A stretch of 50,374 nt of DNA, from NCBI GenBank assembly GCA_027022105.1, contig JALVZH010000361.1:1-50374 (forward strand), given 5' to 3'. Each line of letters starts with the position of its first letter. Within the stretch, counting starts at the first letter, position 1. Both the position numbers and the translations under genes were made by a program. Origin of the DNA: Bacteroidales bacterium (lineage in GTDB: Bacteria; Bacteroidota; Bacteroidia; Bacteroidales; F082). Positions 1-8,812 of the stretch are shown here, piece after piece. A model generated the notes under the pieces. That model made no database searches. It was not told the origin of the DNA and saw only the letters and a program-made list of their open reading frames with translations.

Positions 1-686
1 ACTTTGAAAAGGGTAATTCCATCGGGAAAAAGGGAATCGGAACGCTTTTTATAAAGGCCGCGGGTGTTTATTTCGGCAATAATTCCCTTTTGTTTAATCA
101 GGCCGATTACTTTATCTATCAAATCCTGATACCACTTTTCATCTTCCCTGAAAAAACGGTTTTGGTTGTGCATCTTAATTTTGTCAAAGTGGCCGATTAC
201 TTCAAAATCCTGCGTTTCGATCATCTCAATGGTTTGGGTAAAAAAACGTGTTACCGCTTTTTTTACATCACCCCCGAACAATTCTTCAATTCCTTTGTCA
301 TAAACATTCCGGTCGGGACCGTCTGTAAACCATAGTTTATCCGTATTTTCGGGTTTTACCAGGTGCACCGACCCGATAAGGTAATCGGCCTGTGTTATTT
401 TCCGCCAAAAGGAAAAATCTTCCGACATTTCAGGCACAAAATCCATTTCCAGTCCGCGATAGATTTCCAACCTGCCGCTGTATTTTTCTTTCAATTCCCC
501 TGTAACCCGGATGTATTCGTTGATATTCTCCATTTTCAACGAAAAAGGGGTGGGAAAAGGAAGCGGGGAGTGTTCGGTAAAACCAGTGGCCGAAAACCCG
601 AGTTCGACAGCTTTTGCGGCATAAGCAACCGGTTCCGAATTACCGTCGGAAAACAGAGTGTGTTGATGCAGATTATAATCGGGCAT
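1..686 (-). CDS. PHP-domain histidinol-phosphatase (HisK-like), partial at left edge
   Basis: Minus-strand reading frame open to the window edge; 228 complete codons are visible and the C-terminus is missing. The N-terminus shows the PHP metal-binding signature: H7 and H9 in HQHTLFSDG, E38-H39, E80, H108 in GSVHLV, H166 in IGHFDKIK, and E205 in EINTRG. In the PHP family these residues bind a metal cluster that hydrolyses phosphomonoesters; the pattern and spacing fit the HisJ/HisK histidinol-phosphatases of histidine biosynthesis. The final Asp/His motif lies beyond the window. The ATG (684-686) overlaps the stop of the upstream transaldolase as TAATG, so the two genes are probably translationally coupled. 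No other his gene is nearby, so a different phosphoesterase substrate is possible. Confidence 0.8.
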   Translation of the reverse strand, partial: MPDYNLHQHTLFSDGNSEPVAYAAKAVELGFSATGFTEHSPLPFPTPFSLKMENINEYIRVTGELKEKYSGRLEIYRGLEMDFVPEMSEDFSFWRKITQADYLIGSVHLVKPENTDKLWFTDGPDRNVYDKGIEELFGGDVKKAVTRFFTQTIEMIETQDFEVIGHFDKIKMHNQNRFFREDEKWYQDLIDKVIGLIKQKGIIAEINTRGLYKKRSDSLFPDGITLFK

Positions 687-1642
687 TAAAACTGTTCTTT
701 AAAGTATTTTTCAAGTGTCCGGATGTCGTTGCTGAATATCCTGATTCCCTCCGAAAGCTTTTCCGTAGCCATACGGTCTTCATTCATCAGCCAGCGGAAT
801 TCCATTTCGTCAAGTTGTACTTTTTCAATATTTTGTTTTTCAGCCTCCTCTTTGGTGAGTTTCGGTGTCACCTCAATTTGGGAATTTTCCAGTTCTTCGA
901 GCAGGGCAGGGGAGATGGTGAGCAGGTCGCAACCTGCAAGTTCCAATATTTCCTCTTTGTTGCGGAAACTGGCACCCATTATTTCGGTGGGGTAGTGGAA
1001 GTGTTTGTAATAGTTGTATATCTTTTTCACGGAAAGCACACCGGGATCTTCGGTTGCCGGAATATGATCCGTACCGCGCTCTTTTTTATACCAGTCGAGA
1101 ATCCTGCCCACAAAGGGCGAAATAAGGGTAACATGCGCATCGGCACAGGCAATGGCCTGCTCCTGACTGAAAAGCAGGGTCAGGTTGGTACGGATTCCCT
1201 CTTTTTCAAGTATTTCGGCAGCTTTGATACCCTCCCAGGTGGCGGCTATCTTTATCAGAATACGTTCGGGGCTTATCCCCTCTTTTCGATACAGCCTGAT
1301 GAGCCCTTTTGCATAAGATATGGTATCGTAAATGCGGAACGACAATCGCGCATCCACTTCGGTAGAGACTCTGCCGGGTATAATTTTCAGGATTTCAATC
1401 CCGAAATTAACAAACAGTTTTTTAATGCCGAAACGCAATTTCGCGTTTAAATCTCCTTTGGCACTTTTTGCATATTGAACGGCATCATTCAGCAATGATT
1501 TGTATTTCGGGTCTAATGCCGCTTTTAAAATTAGCGACGGGTTGGTAGTGGCATCACGCGGCTTGTATTTTTCAATGGATTGAAAATCGCCCGTATCGGC
1601 TACCACCGTTGTATGTTGTTTTAATTGTTCCAGACTGTTCAT
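686..1642 (-). CDS. tal: Transaldolase (TalB type)
   Basis: Cytosolic enzyme of the non-oxidative pentose phosphate pathway that moves a dihydroxyacetone unit between sugar phosphates. The protein aligns end to end with E. coli Tal[11 protein letters not shown] near the N-terminus, [23 protein letters not shown], the Schiff-base lysine in [10 protein letters not shown] (Lys131 from the chosen start), NLTLLFS, and [14 protein letters not shown]. Length is 318 residues, normal for the family. I place the start at the ATG at 1642. A longer frame could start at TTG 1666, but that codon lies inside a TATTTTTG promoter element (1664-1671), and the ATG start matches the E. coli N-terminus. The stop overlaps the next gene's ATG. 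Confidence 0.95.
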   Translation of the reverse strand: MNSLEQLKQHTTVVADTGDFQSIEKYKPRDATTNPSLILKAALDPKYKSLLNDAVQYAKSAKGDLNAKLRFGIKKLFVNFGIEILKIIPGRVSTEVDARLSFRIYDTISYAKGLIRLYRKEGISPERILIKIAATWEGIKAAEILEKEGIRTNLTLLFSQEQAIACADAHVTLISPFVGRILDWYKKERGTDHIPATEDPGVLSVKKIYNYYKHFHYPTEIMGASFRNKEEILELAGCDLLTISPALLEELENSQIEVTPKLTKEEAEKQNIEKVQLDEMEFRWLMNEDRMATEKLSEGIRIFSNDIRTLEKYFKEQF

Positions 1643-1663
1643 AGCTTTTTCATTTTTTGCCTT

Positions 1664-1671
1664 CAAAAATA
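1664..1671 (-). promoter_or_regulatory. -7 promoter element of transaldolase
   Basis: TATTTTTG on the minus strand matches the Bacteroidota -7 consensus TAnnTTTG. It lies 21 bases upstream of the ATG at 1642 and rules out the TTG at 1666 as start. Confidence 0.6.
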
Positions 1672-1690
1672 GTTTACTTTTTTGAATTTT

Positions 1691-2584
1691 TTATTGCTTT
1701 ACCTTTTCGTTTAACGATTTAAAGCCCTCTCCCAATATTTCATTGGCATTGATAACTGTTACAAAAGCTTTATTATCAACAGAATGAATGAATTCTTGCA
1801 AAATGGCAACTTCGCGCCGGTTTACCACGGTAAAAATTATGGTTTTATCCTTTTTTTGGAACATTCCTTTTGCGTCGATAAGCGTACCTCCCCTGCCCAG
1901 GTCGGTAATTATCTTTTCTCTGATCTCTTCGGTTTTGTCTGAAATGATAAACAGGACTTTGTCATAATTAATTCCTTCGAGAATAAGATCGATCACTTTA
2001 CCGGTAATAAAAATTACGATTAAAGAATAAAATGGTATTTTCCAGTCTTGAAAAACAATAAGTCCGAACAAAACAATGGTGGAGTCAACAAGTATCATCA
2101 GCTGGCCGACCGGAAGTTTGGTATATTTGGCAATAATCATGGCAATAATATCGGTTCCGCCCGATGTGGCTTTCGATTTAAAAATAAGCCCCACACCCAG
2201 CCCAATAAACACTCCGCCGAAGACTGATGAAAGCAATGTGTCTCCCTGAATGAGCGGTTCATAACCGTGCAGGTAAGTTAACAGGTCAGTGAAAACGGCA
2301 GTAAGTACAAAACCGACAACCGTTTTGATGCCGAAACGAGGCCCCAGCACTTTTATACCGATAATAGTTAACGGAATGTCGAATGCCAGAGCTACCATAC
2401 CCACAGGGGTGTTAAACAGATAGTGAAGTACAATGGAGATGCCGTAAACACCACCGGGAACAATTTTGTAGGGTGTAATGAAAAGAACAAATCCCGCAGC
2501 GAGGATAAATGACCCCACAACAATTAAAAAATAATTGATTATCCACTTTTTAGAGAATGGTTTTTCTTTTATTAAAAAGCCCAT
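1691..2584 (-). CDS. YitT family membrane protein (DUF2179 C-terminal domain)
   Basis: 297-residue integral membrane protein. The N-terminal two thirds contain about five or six hydrophobic segments, including the family-typical ITPYKIVPGGVYGIS and the glycine-rich KSKATSGGTDIIA. The last roughly 80 residues form a soluble DUF2179 domain (GGTLIDAKGMFQKKDKTIIFTVV). These architectures define the YitT/DUF161 family, common in Bacteroidota and Firmicutes, whose transport substrate is not established. The ATG at 2584 is the natural start. Stop-to-start distance to the transaldolase is short (49 bases to its ATG), but transaldolase has its own promoter element, so co-transcription is uncertain. 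Confidence 0.88.
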   Translation of the reverse strand: MGFLIKEKPFSKKWIINYFLIVVGSFILAAGFVLFITPYKIVPGGVYGISIVLHYLFNTPVGMVALAFDIPLTIIGIKVLGPRFGIKTVVGFVLTAVFTDLLTYLHGYEPLIQGDTLLSSVFGGVFIGLGVGLIFKSKATSGGTDIIAMIIAKYTKLPVGQLMILVDSTIVLFGLIVFQDWKIPFYSLIVIFITGKVIDLILEGINYDKVLFIISDKTEEIREKIITDLGRGGTLIDAKGMFQKKDKTIIFTVVNRREVAILQEFIHSVDNKAFVTVINANEILGEGFKSLNEKVKQ

Positions 2585-2709
2585 GATACTATTTTTTAAG
2601 GTTGATTTAATAATTTGTTATTGATACGATTGTTTTAATTCTGTAATCTGAAATTAACTTGATGATGTAAACCGGAAAGATACGACTTTTATCAAACAGA
2701 TTGAACCAT

Positions 2710-2742
2710 AAAAAAACCGCACTGCTAAGCATAACAGTGCGG
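2710..2742 (-). terminator. Rho-independent terminator after the PpiD-like gene
   Basis: Minus-strand hairpin with perfect 8-bp arms CCGCACTG (2735-2742) and CAGTGCGG (2717-2724), a 10-base loop, followed by a run of Ts (2716-2710). It sits 27 bases beyond the stop codon of the PpiD-like gene. Confidence 0.9.
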
Positions 2743-2768
2743 CCTCTGTTTTGTTTTAAGAATTATTT

Positions 2769-4886
2769 CTAATAGAACGAGCGGCGGTTGTCGGTAATAT
2801 CGGCAGCCTCTTTGATGGCCTGGTAAGGTCTGTCTTGCTGAACCCGTTTTGCAAAATCGCCGTACATGGTTTTACGCAAAATAGTGTAGTCGGAAATATC
2901 ATTGGCACGGGTAATTTTGTTGAGTTTAACAACAAATGCACCACCGTTACCGGCCAACGGTTTTGATATCTGTCCGTCGTTCATACCGAAAACATAACCG
3001 ATAACTTTCTTTTCCCTTCCGAAGCCCGGCAGGTTGCGGTCGTTGAATGTTAATGCCGGAACTTTGTTTTTTACAACGTTCTTCATTTCGGCAGCAATTT
3101 TATCCATGTCGCCATTGTACTTCTTCATCTTTTCCGTAAGATAACGTCCTTTGGCTTCATTCATAACGTTGGTGGCAATTCTTGTTTTTACTTCCGATAA
3201 CGGAGGAATTCCGGCCTCGTATTTTTCGGTAACAACGGCAACAACATATTGTCCGTCAAGGTCGAAAACTTCGGAAACATCACCCACTTCGGTATCGTCT
3301 TTAAACGCCCAAAGAACAACCTGACGCGGATTGTTCAGTCCGGTGATGTAATTGGTCATCTCTTCCATACGGGGCATGGTGCGTTTGTGCAGGTGCTCTT
3401 TTACAATGGCTTTATAAAACTCATCGGCGGTTTTGTTCTCGGCAGCCAGTTTGCTTGCTTTGGCAAATACGTTTTGATAGGTTTCGTTCGACGGAACAAT
3501 CTCCTGCTTAACAATGGCTACTTTAACTTTTTTTACCGGTTTTTTCTTGCCGGTAACTTTAATAACATGGAAACCGAAAGGAGTTTCGGCAACAGTAAAT
3601 TTACCGACTTTGGTATTTAACACTGCTTCATTAAACTGAGGCACCATATTTCCGTCGGCAAACCAGCCGAGGTCTCCGTGGTTTTGTTTTACCGAACCGT
3701 CGTCGGAAAACTCATCGGCCAATGCAGCCATTTTCTTTGGGTTTCTTTCAACCACCTTCAGCAGGCTGTCGGCCAGTTTTTGTGCCTCTTCGCGGGTGCG
3801 GGACTGTTTCGGGTCGGCACGGTAAGCCCCCTTGTAAGCAATAAGTATGTGACTTGCTTTCATCGAGTCGGGACGGTAACCCACATCAACCAGGCGTGCA
3901 ATGTAATAGGCATCACCCTCCTTGTACGGATTGGCAACAGTACCAACGGGAGAATTGAGCATGATTGAGTCAATCTGTACGGGCAGTTGTCCTTCGGCTT
4001 TCCAGGTGCTGTCGTAAGGTGCATCGGAATTTGCATTGACAAACTGCTCCACATCGGTGGTTTTTTCAAAATCTTTTTTGGTGGCAACTGCCTCTTTCAA
4101 TGCTGCCTGAATATCTTTTTGCGAAGGTTTTACATCAAATACAACAAAGTCAATACTTCTTGCCTCTTTTTGCTTGTAGTATTTTTTGTGTTCGTCATAA
4201 TATCTTTGGTAATCTTCGTTGGTAGGATGTACAAGACTATCGGGAATATCGGAATAACGAATACCAACAAATTCGATGTTGGCCATATCGTTATCTTCAT
4301 GATATTTCATTTGAGCCAGTGCTGTTGGAACATAGTAACCCTTTTCAATAAGTGTACTGTATTTCTTCTGTTTCTGATCGTTTTTAATGTAATTCTCGAA
4401 ATCGATCCACTGCTGTTTGTTTTCAGGCGGCATGTTATCAAGATTTTTCAGATAGTTAATAACCAGCTGCCTGTCGTATTGACCTGTTTCCCTGTTAACA
4501 AAATATTGTTTAATCAAAGGATGCGGGTTAGGGCCCTGAACCAGGTCGAAAAGTTCATCTTTGGTTACATCTATTCCAAGCTCTTCGTACTCATTATCCA
4601 TCAATATTTCACGGACAATCTGATCCCAGGTTTGGTTTCTTACCCTGAAAGTCTCCTTGGCGTCAAGATTCTTTTTATTTTGTTGCTGCTTGGTAGCTTC
4701 AATATTACGGTCAACTTTTTTGTTGAAATCCATAATGGTTACCTGCTCGCCGTTGATTACACCAATGTTCACATCACGGTGTTTTCTTCTTTTGGCAAAA
4801 TCGCCCAGCACAAAAGCTGCCAGTGCAACTCCAATGATAATCACCAGAAAAGTAGAATGCTTTCTGATACTTCCTATAGCTGCCAT
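2769..4886 (-). CDS. PpiD-like peptidyl-prolyl isomerase, SurA_N/parvulin
   Basis: 705-residue inner-membrane-anchored periplasmic foldase. Residues 10-30 form a single N-terminal transmembrane segment after a short basic cytoplasmic tail (MAAIGSIRKH), the PpiD topology. Residues 35-330 are a SurA_N-like chaperone region. Residues 343-455 are a parvulin (PpiC) domain: ASHILIAYKG, then GDLGWFADGNMVPQFNEAV and ETPFGFHVIKV. The remainder resembles a second, degenerate parvulin region, as is common in Bacteroidota homologues. In this family the role is folding of outer-membrane and secreted proteins; that is inferred here from architecture. A monocistronic unit is likely, with a -7 motif at 4923-4930 and a strong terminator at 2710-2742. 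Confidence 0.92.
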   Translation of the reverse strand: MAAIGSIRKHSTFLVIIIGVALAAFVLGDFAKRRKHRDVNIGVINGEQVTIMDFNKKVDRNIEATKQQQNKKNLDAKETFRVRNQTWDQIVREILMDNEYEELGIDVTKDELFDLVQGPNPHPLIKQYFVNRETGQYDRQLVINYLKNLDNMPPENKQQWIDFENYIKNDQKQKKYSTLIEKGYYVPTALAQMKYHEDNDMANIEFVGIRYSDIPDSLVHPTNEDYQRYYDEHKKYYKQKEARSIDFVVFDVKPSQKDIQAALKEAVATKKDFEKTTDVEQFVNANSDAPYDSTWKAEGQLPVQIDSIMLNSPVGTVANPYKEGDAYYIARLVDVGYRPDSMKASHILIAYKGAYRADPKQSRTREEAQKLADSLLKVVERNPKKMAALADEFSDDGSVKQNHGDLGWFADGNMVPQFNEAVLNTKVGKFTVAETPFGFHVIKVTGKKKPVKKVKVAIVKQEIVPSNETYQNVFAKASKLAAENKTADEFYKAIVKEHLHKRTMPRMEEMTNYITGLNNPRQVVLWAFKDDTEVGDVSEVFDLDGQYVVAVVTEKYEAGIPPLSEVKTRIATNVMNEAKGRYLTEKMKKYNGDMDKIAAEMKNVVKNKVPALTFNDRNLPGFGREKKVIGYVFGMNDGQISKPLAGNGGAFVVKLNKITRANDISDYTILRKTMYGDFAKRVQQDRPYQAIKEAADITDNRRSFY

Positions 4887-4922
4887 TATTTCTAATTATT
4901 TTTAGTTAAAAAATTTGAGGTG

Positions 4923-4930
4923 CAAAAGTA
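4923..4930 (-). promoter_or_regulatory. -7 promoter element of the PpiD-like gene
   Basis: TACTTTTG on the minus strand matches TAnnTTTG, 36 bases upstream of the ATG at 4886. Confidence 0.55.
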
Positions 4931-5111
4931 CAAATTGAATTGAAATATAAAAGAAAAAGATAAAATCAAAGGTCTAATTTTTATTTTTTAACGCTTTTGG
5001 CCTTCCCGGGCGGGTTTCCACCCTGTCGTTTTTAACAATGGACTGTGATTAAAATGGTTATTCAAGATAAAATTTCAGTGATAACAACAACTATTTTTAC
5101 CTGTCAAATGG

Positions 5112-6056
5112 ATGGTTTATAAAAATCAGACTGCAAATAATATACAATACAGGCAGAATTTAAAACGAAAGGATAAAAATTTGAAAATAACCGGACAAAT
5201 ACCCAAAAAGTTATATGCATTGCTCGATTTGCTTGATGAACCCGATGAGAAAACCTTTACGGTTATTCGTGAAAGCATTCTCGATTTCGGCGACAATGCA
5301 ATACCCTTTTTGGATGAGGCATTGCTGAAAGCAAAATCGGAGTTTGAATACCGGAGAATAGAGCTGTTAAAAGAGGATATTGTTTTCAATACTGTTTTCA
5401 AGGCGTTAAGTGATTGGACAGCAAAAGACAACAAACCGGTGCTGGATGCCTGGATAATTCTTTCCCGTTTGCTTAACAACGATTCCAGTGAGGTCAAAAC
5501 CAGAAAAGTGTTCGGATCGTTATTTAAGGATATATGGCTTGAGTTTAACGACCGGCTTACGGCATTGGAAAAGGTAAAGGTAATTAACCATATTTTGTAC
5601 AAAGTATATGGTTTCTCGGAATGTGAACCGGAAGAAACCGGGCTGGTGGCTGTGGCCGAAAATTTCTTCCGTTATAAAAAGGGAAGCCCTGTTACAATGG
5701 CCATGATGTACCTTGCCGTGGCACGCCAGCTTTTTTTACCTGTTTACGGTGTAAACCTGCCCCAACATCTTATCCTTGCTTTTGTGGATTTATACGGTAA
5801 TCAGGAAAAAAAACCTTTTACATCCGAAGATGTATTGTTTTACATCAATCCGTATAACAGGGGTGCCATTTTTACCCGTAACGAGATTGAATTATATCTG
5901 AAACAGAACCGGATTGCTCCCAATGCTGCGCATTTTTCTCCCGGTACCAACGAAATGGTAATAGGCCGTTATCTTAACGAACTGGATATTATCTATAAAA
6001 AAGAGGGGAATAAAAGAAAACAGGTGCAAATAGAGAGGCTGAAGGAGTTGGTTTAA
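5112..6056 (+). CDS. SirB1-like transglutaminase-fold protein
   Basis: 314 residues, cytosolic, with no signal peptide or membrane segment. The C-terminal half carries the SirB1/transglutaminase-like core: ENFFRYKKGSPVTMAMMYLAVARQL, the segment VYGVNLPQHLILAF, and INPYNRGAIFTRNEI. These correspond to the family's hallmark blocks (KGNPVSLAILY, GVGFPGHFLLR, IDPFNGG). The N-terminal half is helical and not recognised. The reaction and substrate of this family are unknown. The start is the ATG at 5112; upstream there is only a poor promoter match. It is transcribed away from the PpiD-like gene and appears monocistronic. The region downstream is a dispersed repeat. Confidence 0.75.
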   Translation: MVYKNQTANNIQYRQNLKRKDKNLKITGQIPKKLYALLDLLDEPDEKTFTVIRESILDFGDNAIPFLDEALLKAKSEFEYRRIELLKEDIVFNTVFKALSDWTAKDNKPVLDAWIILSRLLNNDSSEVKTRKVFGSLFKDIWLEFNDRLTALEKVKVINHILYKVYGFSECEPEETGLVAVAENFFRYKKGSPVTMAMMYLAVARQLFLPVYGVNLPQHLILAFVDLYGNQEKKPFTSEDVLFYINPYNRGAIFTRNEIELYLKQNRIAPNAAHFSPGTNEMVIGRYLNELDIIYKKEGNKRKQVQIERLKELV

Positions 6057-6108
6057 ATACGGTTTTACTGCAGAATATTTTCAATGTAATTTTTGCTGAT
6101 ACTTTGTA

Positions 6109-6411
6109 TGCCGGCAAACCCTTACCACCCTTCCCCGTCTCAATTCCGATCCGCCTAGGGCGGAGTGGGAATCTCATACTTGTGCATCCCCAACCCACAC
6201 CTCCACCCATCATAATTCAGACCCGTCTTAGGTGCCGATAAATCTCCCCTCGTACTTCTTTTCCAATAAAAATAACGTAAAGGATATCATTTCGGGGATT
6301 CATCGGGCGCGCCTTCCCTTATGCCTACCTGTCAGTACCCTCTGAATTGCCGGGTGTAGTGTTTGTTGTGTTTCTTCATCCACTTACTCATTGAGCGTTA
6401 TCCCCCCAAGT
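6109..6411 (+). repeat. Dispersed intergenic repeat, family R2, copy 1
   Basis: The 400 bases between the SirB1-like and HD-hydrolase genes contain no convincing gene. They hold one copy of a roughly 230-300 bp repeat also present inverted at about 12505-12760 and direct at about 49660-49950. Shared blocks include CATAATTCAGAC, GATATCATTTCGGGGATTCA and CATTGAGCGTT, with nested small palindromes around CCGCCTNAGGCGG. Similarity between copies is easily seen by eye, but exact ends cannot be set. Confidence 0.7.
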
Positions 6412-6458
6412 TAATTGAACCTTCGGCTTATTAAACATAATACATCAAACATATCACA

Positions 6459-7124
6459 TCAAAAACCCCCTTCCCACTCCTTAAAAAATTCGTCAAGAAA
6501 ATCCAGCATATACTCATGCCGGTGTTTTGCAAGGGTTTTTCCGGTTTCGGTGTTCATCAGGTCTTTTAGGAGCAACAGCTTTTCATAAAAATGGTTTATT
6601 GTTGGTGCGGTACTTTTTTTATATGCCTCTTTATCCTGGTTGACAGCCGGTTTTATACCGGGGTCGTATAGCGGACGGTTTTTAAATCCGCCGTAATTAA
6701 AAGTACGTGCAATACCTATGGCGCCCATGGCATCAAGGCGGTCGGCATCTTGTACCACTGCCAGTTCGGGAGTTATTTTTCCGGCAGCTTCCCCACGGTT
6801 CTTAAACGATACATAGCGGATAATATGAATTACCTTTTCAATAATTTCTTCTTCAACTTTTTGTTTCGTAAGAAATTCGCGGGCTATGGCCGGGCCGGCT
6901 TCTTCGTCGCCACCGTTGAATTTGGCATCGGCAATGTCGTGCAACAGAGCGCCCAGCGACACCGTAAAGGGCGAAACATTTTCTTTTTGAGCCAGATAAT
7001 CCGCTGTTTTCCAAACACGATATACATGCCACCAGTCGTGACCCGCCTCATTTCCTCGCAGTTTATCTTTAACAAACCGGACGGTATTCTCAATTATTTG
7101 CTGTTCTTTTTCTGAAAATCCCAT
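6459..7124 (-). CDS. HD-domain metal-dependent phosphohydrolase (YedJ-like)
   Basis: 221-residue cytosolic protein with a complete HD motif set: H29-D30 and H33 in GHDWWHVYRVW, H62-D63 in LLHDIADAK, and DADRLDAMGAIG, which is characteristic of the YedJ-type subfamily. These residues bind divalent metal and support phosphomonoester or nucleotide hydrolysis; the substrate is not known. The ATG at 7124 follows a purine-rich AAAGGTGG sequence that is a better Shine-Dalgarno match than most genes here. The gene starts 16 bases after the stop of the LysM glucosaminidase gene, so the two probably form an operon. Confidence 0.88.
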   Translation of the reverse strand: MGFSEKEQQIIENTVRFVKDKLRGNEAGHDWWHVYRVWKTADYLAQKENVSPFTVSLGALLHDIADAKFNGGDEEAGPAIAREFLTKQKVEEEIIEKVIHIIRYVSFKNRGEAAGKITPELAVVQDADRLDAMGAIGIARTFNYGGFKNRPLYDPGIKPAVNQDKEAYKKSTAPTINHFYEKLLLLKDLMNTETGKTLAKHRHEYMLDFLDEFFKEWEGGF

Positions 7125-7140
7125 ATCGCCACCTTTATTA

Positions 7141-8106
7141 CTAACGTACTCTGAGCTTTGTTCCCACAGGCATTTGAATGCCTTCGGGCAGATTGTTCAT
7201 TTTATACAGTCTGCTCAGCCTGATACCGTACAATTGCGAGATATGTCTTAATGTTTCTCCCTGTTTCACTATGTGGTATTTATACTTTTTGCCGGCTTTT
7301 CTTTTTTTCTTTTGCAGATAGACAAGCTCTCCGGCTTTCAGCGAATCCTTTTTGGGTTTATCGTTGTATTTGTAAAGCTGCCAGGTGTATAGCTCGAACT
7401 CGCCGGCAATTGATTCGTAGGTGTCGCCGGCTTTTGCTATGATAAGTTTTTTGCCGTTATTTACGTAAACCGTGTATTTCCCCGAAGGGCTGGTTCCCGC
7501 TTTTTGAAAATCGGATATCGACGGTGTTGACACAGGCCCTTTCTTGTGCCGTTTTTTCTTCTTTTTGGTACCCGACAAGGCCTCTTTGTCGTAACGGTCA
7601 AGGTGGTAGCGCTCTATAAGGCCGATAAGCAGTTTGGGGTATTTGGGATTGGTGGCATAACCGGCTTTTTTCAATCCGTAAGCCCATTTTTTATAATCGG
7701 TAATATTATATTTAAAAAGGAAAGAATAGCGTCCGCGTTGTGTTAAAAAAAGAGAGTGGTCGCGGAACGATTCGGAAGGTTTTTTATATTTTCTGAAACA
7801 TTCGTGTTTTACATCATCGTCCATGTAAAAACGTTTTCCGTTCCAGTCTTTGTGGCATTTAATACCGAAATGGTTGTTTGCTTTCCTGGCCAGTTTACTG
7901 TTGCCGCTGCCCGATTCCAATATGGCCTGCGCCAATGTAATGGAAGCCGGGATTTTATATTCCTTCATTTTCCTGATGGCAACATCCTTGTATTTATCAA
8001 TGTACTCTTCGGTGGTTAAGCGCTTATGCTGGCCCGACACGGGCCGGAAGCCGGTTGTAACTATCCATAAAATAATAAAATAGAAAAGAAAATTCCGCTT
8101 TTGCAT
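7141..8106 (-). CDS. Secreted glucosaminidase with two LysM domains
   Basis: 321 residues from the ATG at 8106. Residues 1-25 look like a signal peptide (MQKRNFLFYFIILWIVTTGF). Residues 33-180 are a GH73/FlgJ-type glucosaminidase domain with the catalytic glutamate in ITLAQAILESGSGNS (Glu64), NNHFGIKCH and a conserved GYATNPKYPKLL segment. The C-terminal 110 residues contain a degenerate LysM (GDTYESIAGEF) and a clear LysM (YHIVKQGETLRHISQLYGI). Such proteins cut peptidoglycan glycan strands during growth or division. A start at TTG 8115 is possible on paper, but it falls inside the TAATTTTG promoter element (8113-8120), so I reject it. The ATG start implies a very short or absent leader. Confidence 0.9.
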   Translation of the reverse strand: MQKRNFLFYFIILWIVTTGFRPVSGQHKRLTTEEYIDKYKDVAIRKMKEYKIPASITLAQAILESGSGNSKLARKANNHFGIKCHKDWNGKRFYMDDDVKHECFRKYKKPSESFRDHSLFLTQRGRYSFLFKYNITDYKKWAYGLKKAGYATNPKYPKLLIGLIERYHLDRYDKEALSGTKKKKKRHKKGPVSTPSISDFQKAGTSPSGKYTVYVNNGKKLIIAKAGDTYESIAGEFELYTWQLYKYNDKPKKDSLKAGELVYLQKKKRKAGKKYKYHIVKQGETLRHISQLYGIRLSRLYKMNNLPEGIQMPVGTKLRVR

Positions 8107-8112
8107 AGAGTG

Positions 8113-8120
8113 CAAAATTA
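8113..8120 (-). promoter_or_regulatory. -7 promoter element of the LysM glucosaminidase
   Basis: TAATTTTG on the minus strand ends 6 bases before the ATG at 8106, so transcription would begin at or within a few bases of the start codon. Confidence 0.6.
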
Positions 8121-8186
8121 ACCGTTAATTATGCCTTGTTTTATTTCTGTAAACGGATTTGTTCACATCAAATTGTTTGCAATCGA

Positions 8187-8750
8187 TTATTCTCCCTTTT
8201 CATACGCCGCTGCCAGTTTTTCATACCACTGCTTTCCGAATTTGCGTATTAAAGGCGCTTTCAGATATTGATAAAGCGGGATTTTATCCTGTTTCCCCTT
8301 AACTAATGCCGTTTTACAAATATTCCATTGGTGATAATTGACGGCAATATGGTTTTTGAGTTTCGATACCCGTACCGGATACAAATGGCACGACACGGGC
8401 TTTTGAAAGTCTGTTTTACCGGCAAGCCAGGCTTTTTCTATGGCACAAAAGGCAATCCCTTTTTCAAACACCACAAAGGCACATTCTCGGTCGTTTACAA
8501 GAGGGGTTACCATTTCACCGTCCATGTCGTATTCAAAAACCCCTGTTTTTTCAACAACCGCACATCCTTTTTCATTCATAAAGGGCTTTATTTCATCTAT
8601 ATCGTCTTCTAAGATTGAAATCTCTTCTTCTTCCAGCGGAGCGCCGGCATCTCCTTCAACACAGCAGTCGCCGAGGCATTGCGACAGGTTGCAGGAAAAG
8701 AAAACATCTTTCAGGTCGTCCGAAACCAGTGTATTATCAATTTTTATCAT
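8187..8750 (-). CDS. DUF3109 family cysteine-rich protein
   Basis: 187 residues from the ATG at 8750 (a GTG six codons upstream lies next to the promoter element). It contains the DUF3109 cysteine pattern: CNLSQCLGDCC near residue 20, then single cysteines in EKGCAVVE, DRECAFV, AFCAIE, VSCHLYP and NICKTA. The spacing suggests metal or iron-sulfur binding, but no function is established for the family. It is widespread in Bacteroidota. It is divergently arranged with the radical SAM gene, with only 62 bases between the two start codons, so the pair shares a compact bidirectional promoter region. Confidence 0.85.
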   Translation of the reverse strand: MIKIDNTLVSDDLKDVFFSCNLSQCLGDCCVEGDAGAPLEEEEISILEDDIDEIKPFMNEKGCAVVEKTGVFEYDMDGEMVTPLVNDRECAFVVFEKGIAFCAIEKAWLAGKTDFQKPVSCHLYPVRVSKLKNHIAVNYHQWNICKTALVKGKQDKIPLYQYLKAPLIRKFGKQWYEKLAAAYEKGE

Positions 8751-8754
8751 GCTG

Positions 8755-8762
8755 CAAAAATA
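8755..8762 (-). promoter_or_regulatory. -7 promoter element of the DUF3109 gene
   Basis: TATTTTTG on the minus strand ends 4 bases before the ATG at 8750, implying a leaderless or nearly leaderless transcript. Confidence 0.5.
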
Positions 8763-8783
8763 TAACACTTGCAGGAATGCCGT

Positions 8784-8791
8784 TATCTTTG
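8784..8791 (+). promoter_or_regulatory. -7 promoter element of the radical SAM gene
   Basis: TATCTTTG matches TAnnTTTG and lies 21 bases upstream of the ATG at 8813. It makes the longer open frame beginning at 8615 untenable as the translated product. Confidence 0.55.
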
Positions 8792-8812
8792 CGCCTTATT
8801 TGTTATCGTTGT

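Noticed and set aside
614-1450. 278-residue frame antisense to transaldolase
   Set aside because: Shadow of the transaldolase and PHP genes; composition (many F, C, R) is not protein-like.
3987-4895. 302-residue frame antisense to the PpiD-like gene
   Set aside because: The opposite strand encodes a complete SurA_N/parvulin protein; this frame has no homology-like motif.
8615-8812. Longer N-terminus of the radical SAM protein
   Set aside because: The promoter element at 8784-8791 and overlap with the divergent DUF3109 gene show translation begins at 8813.
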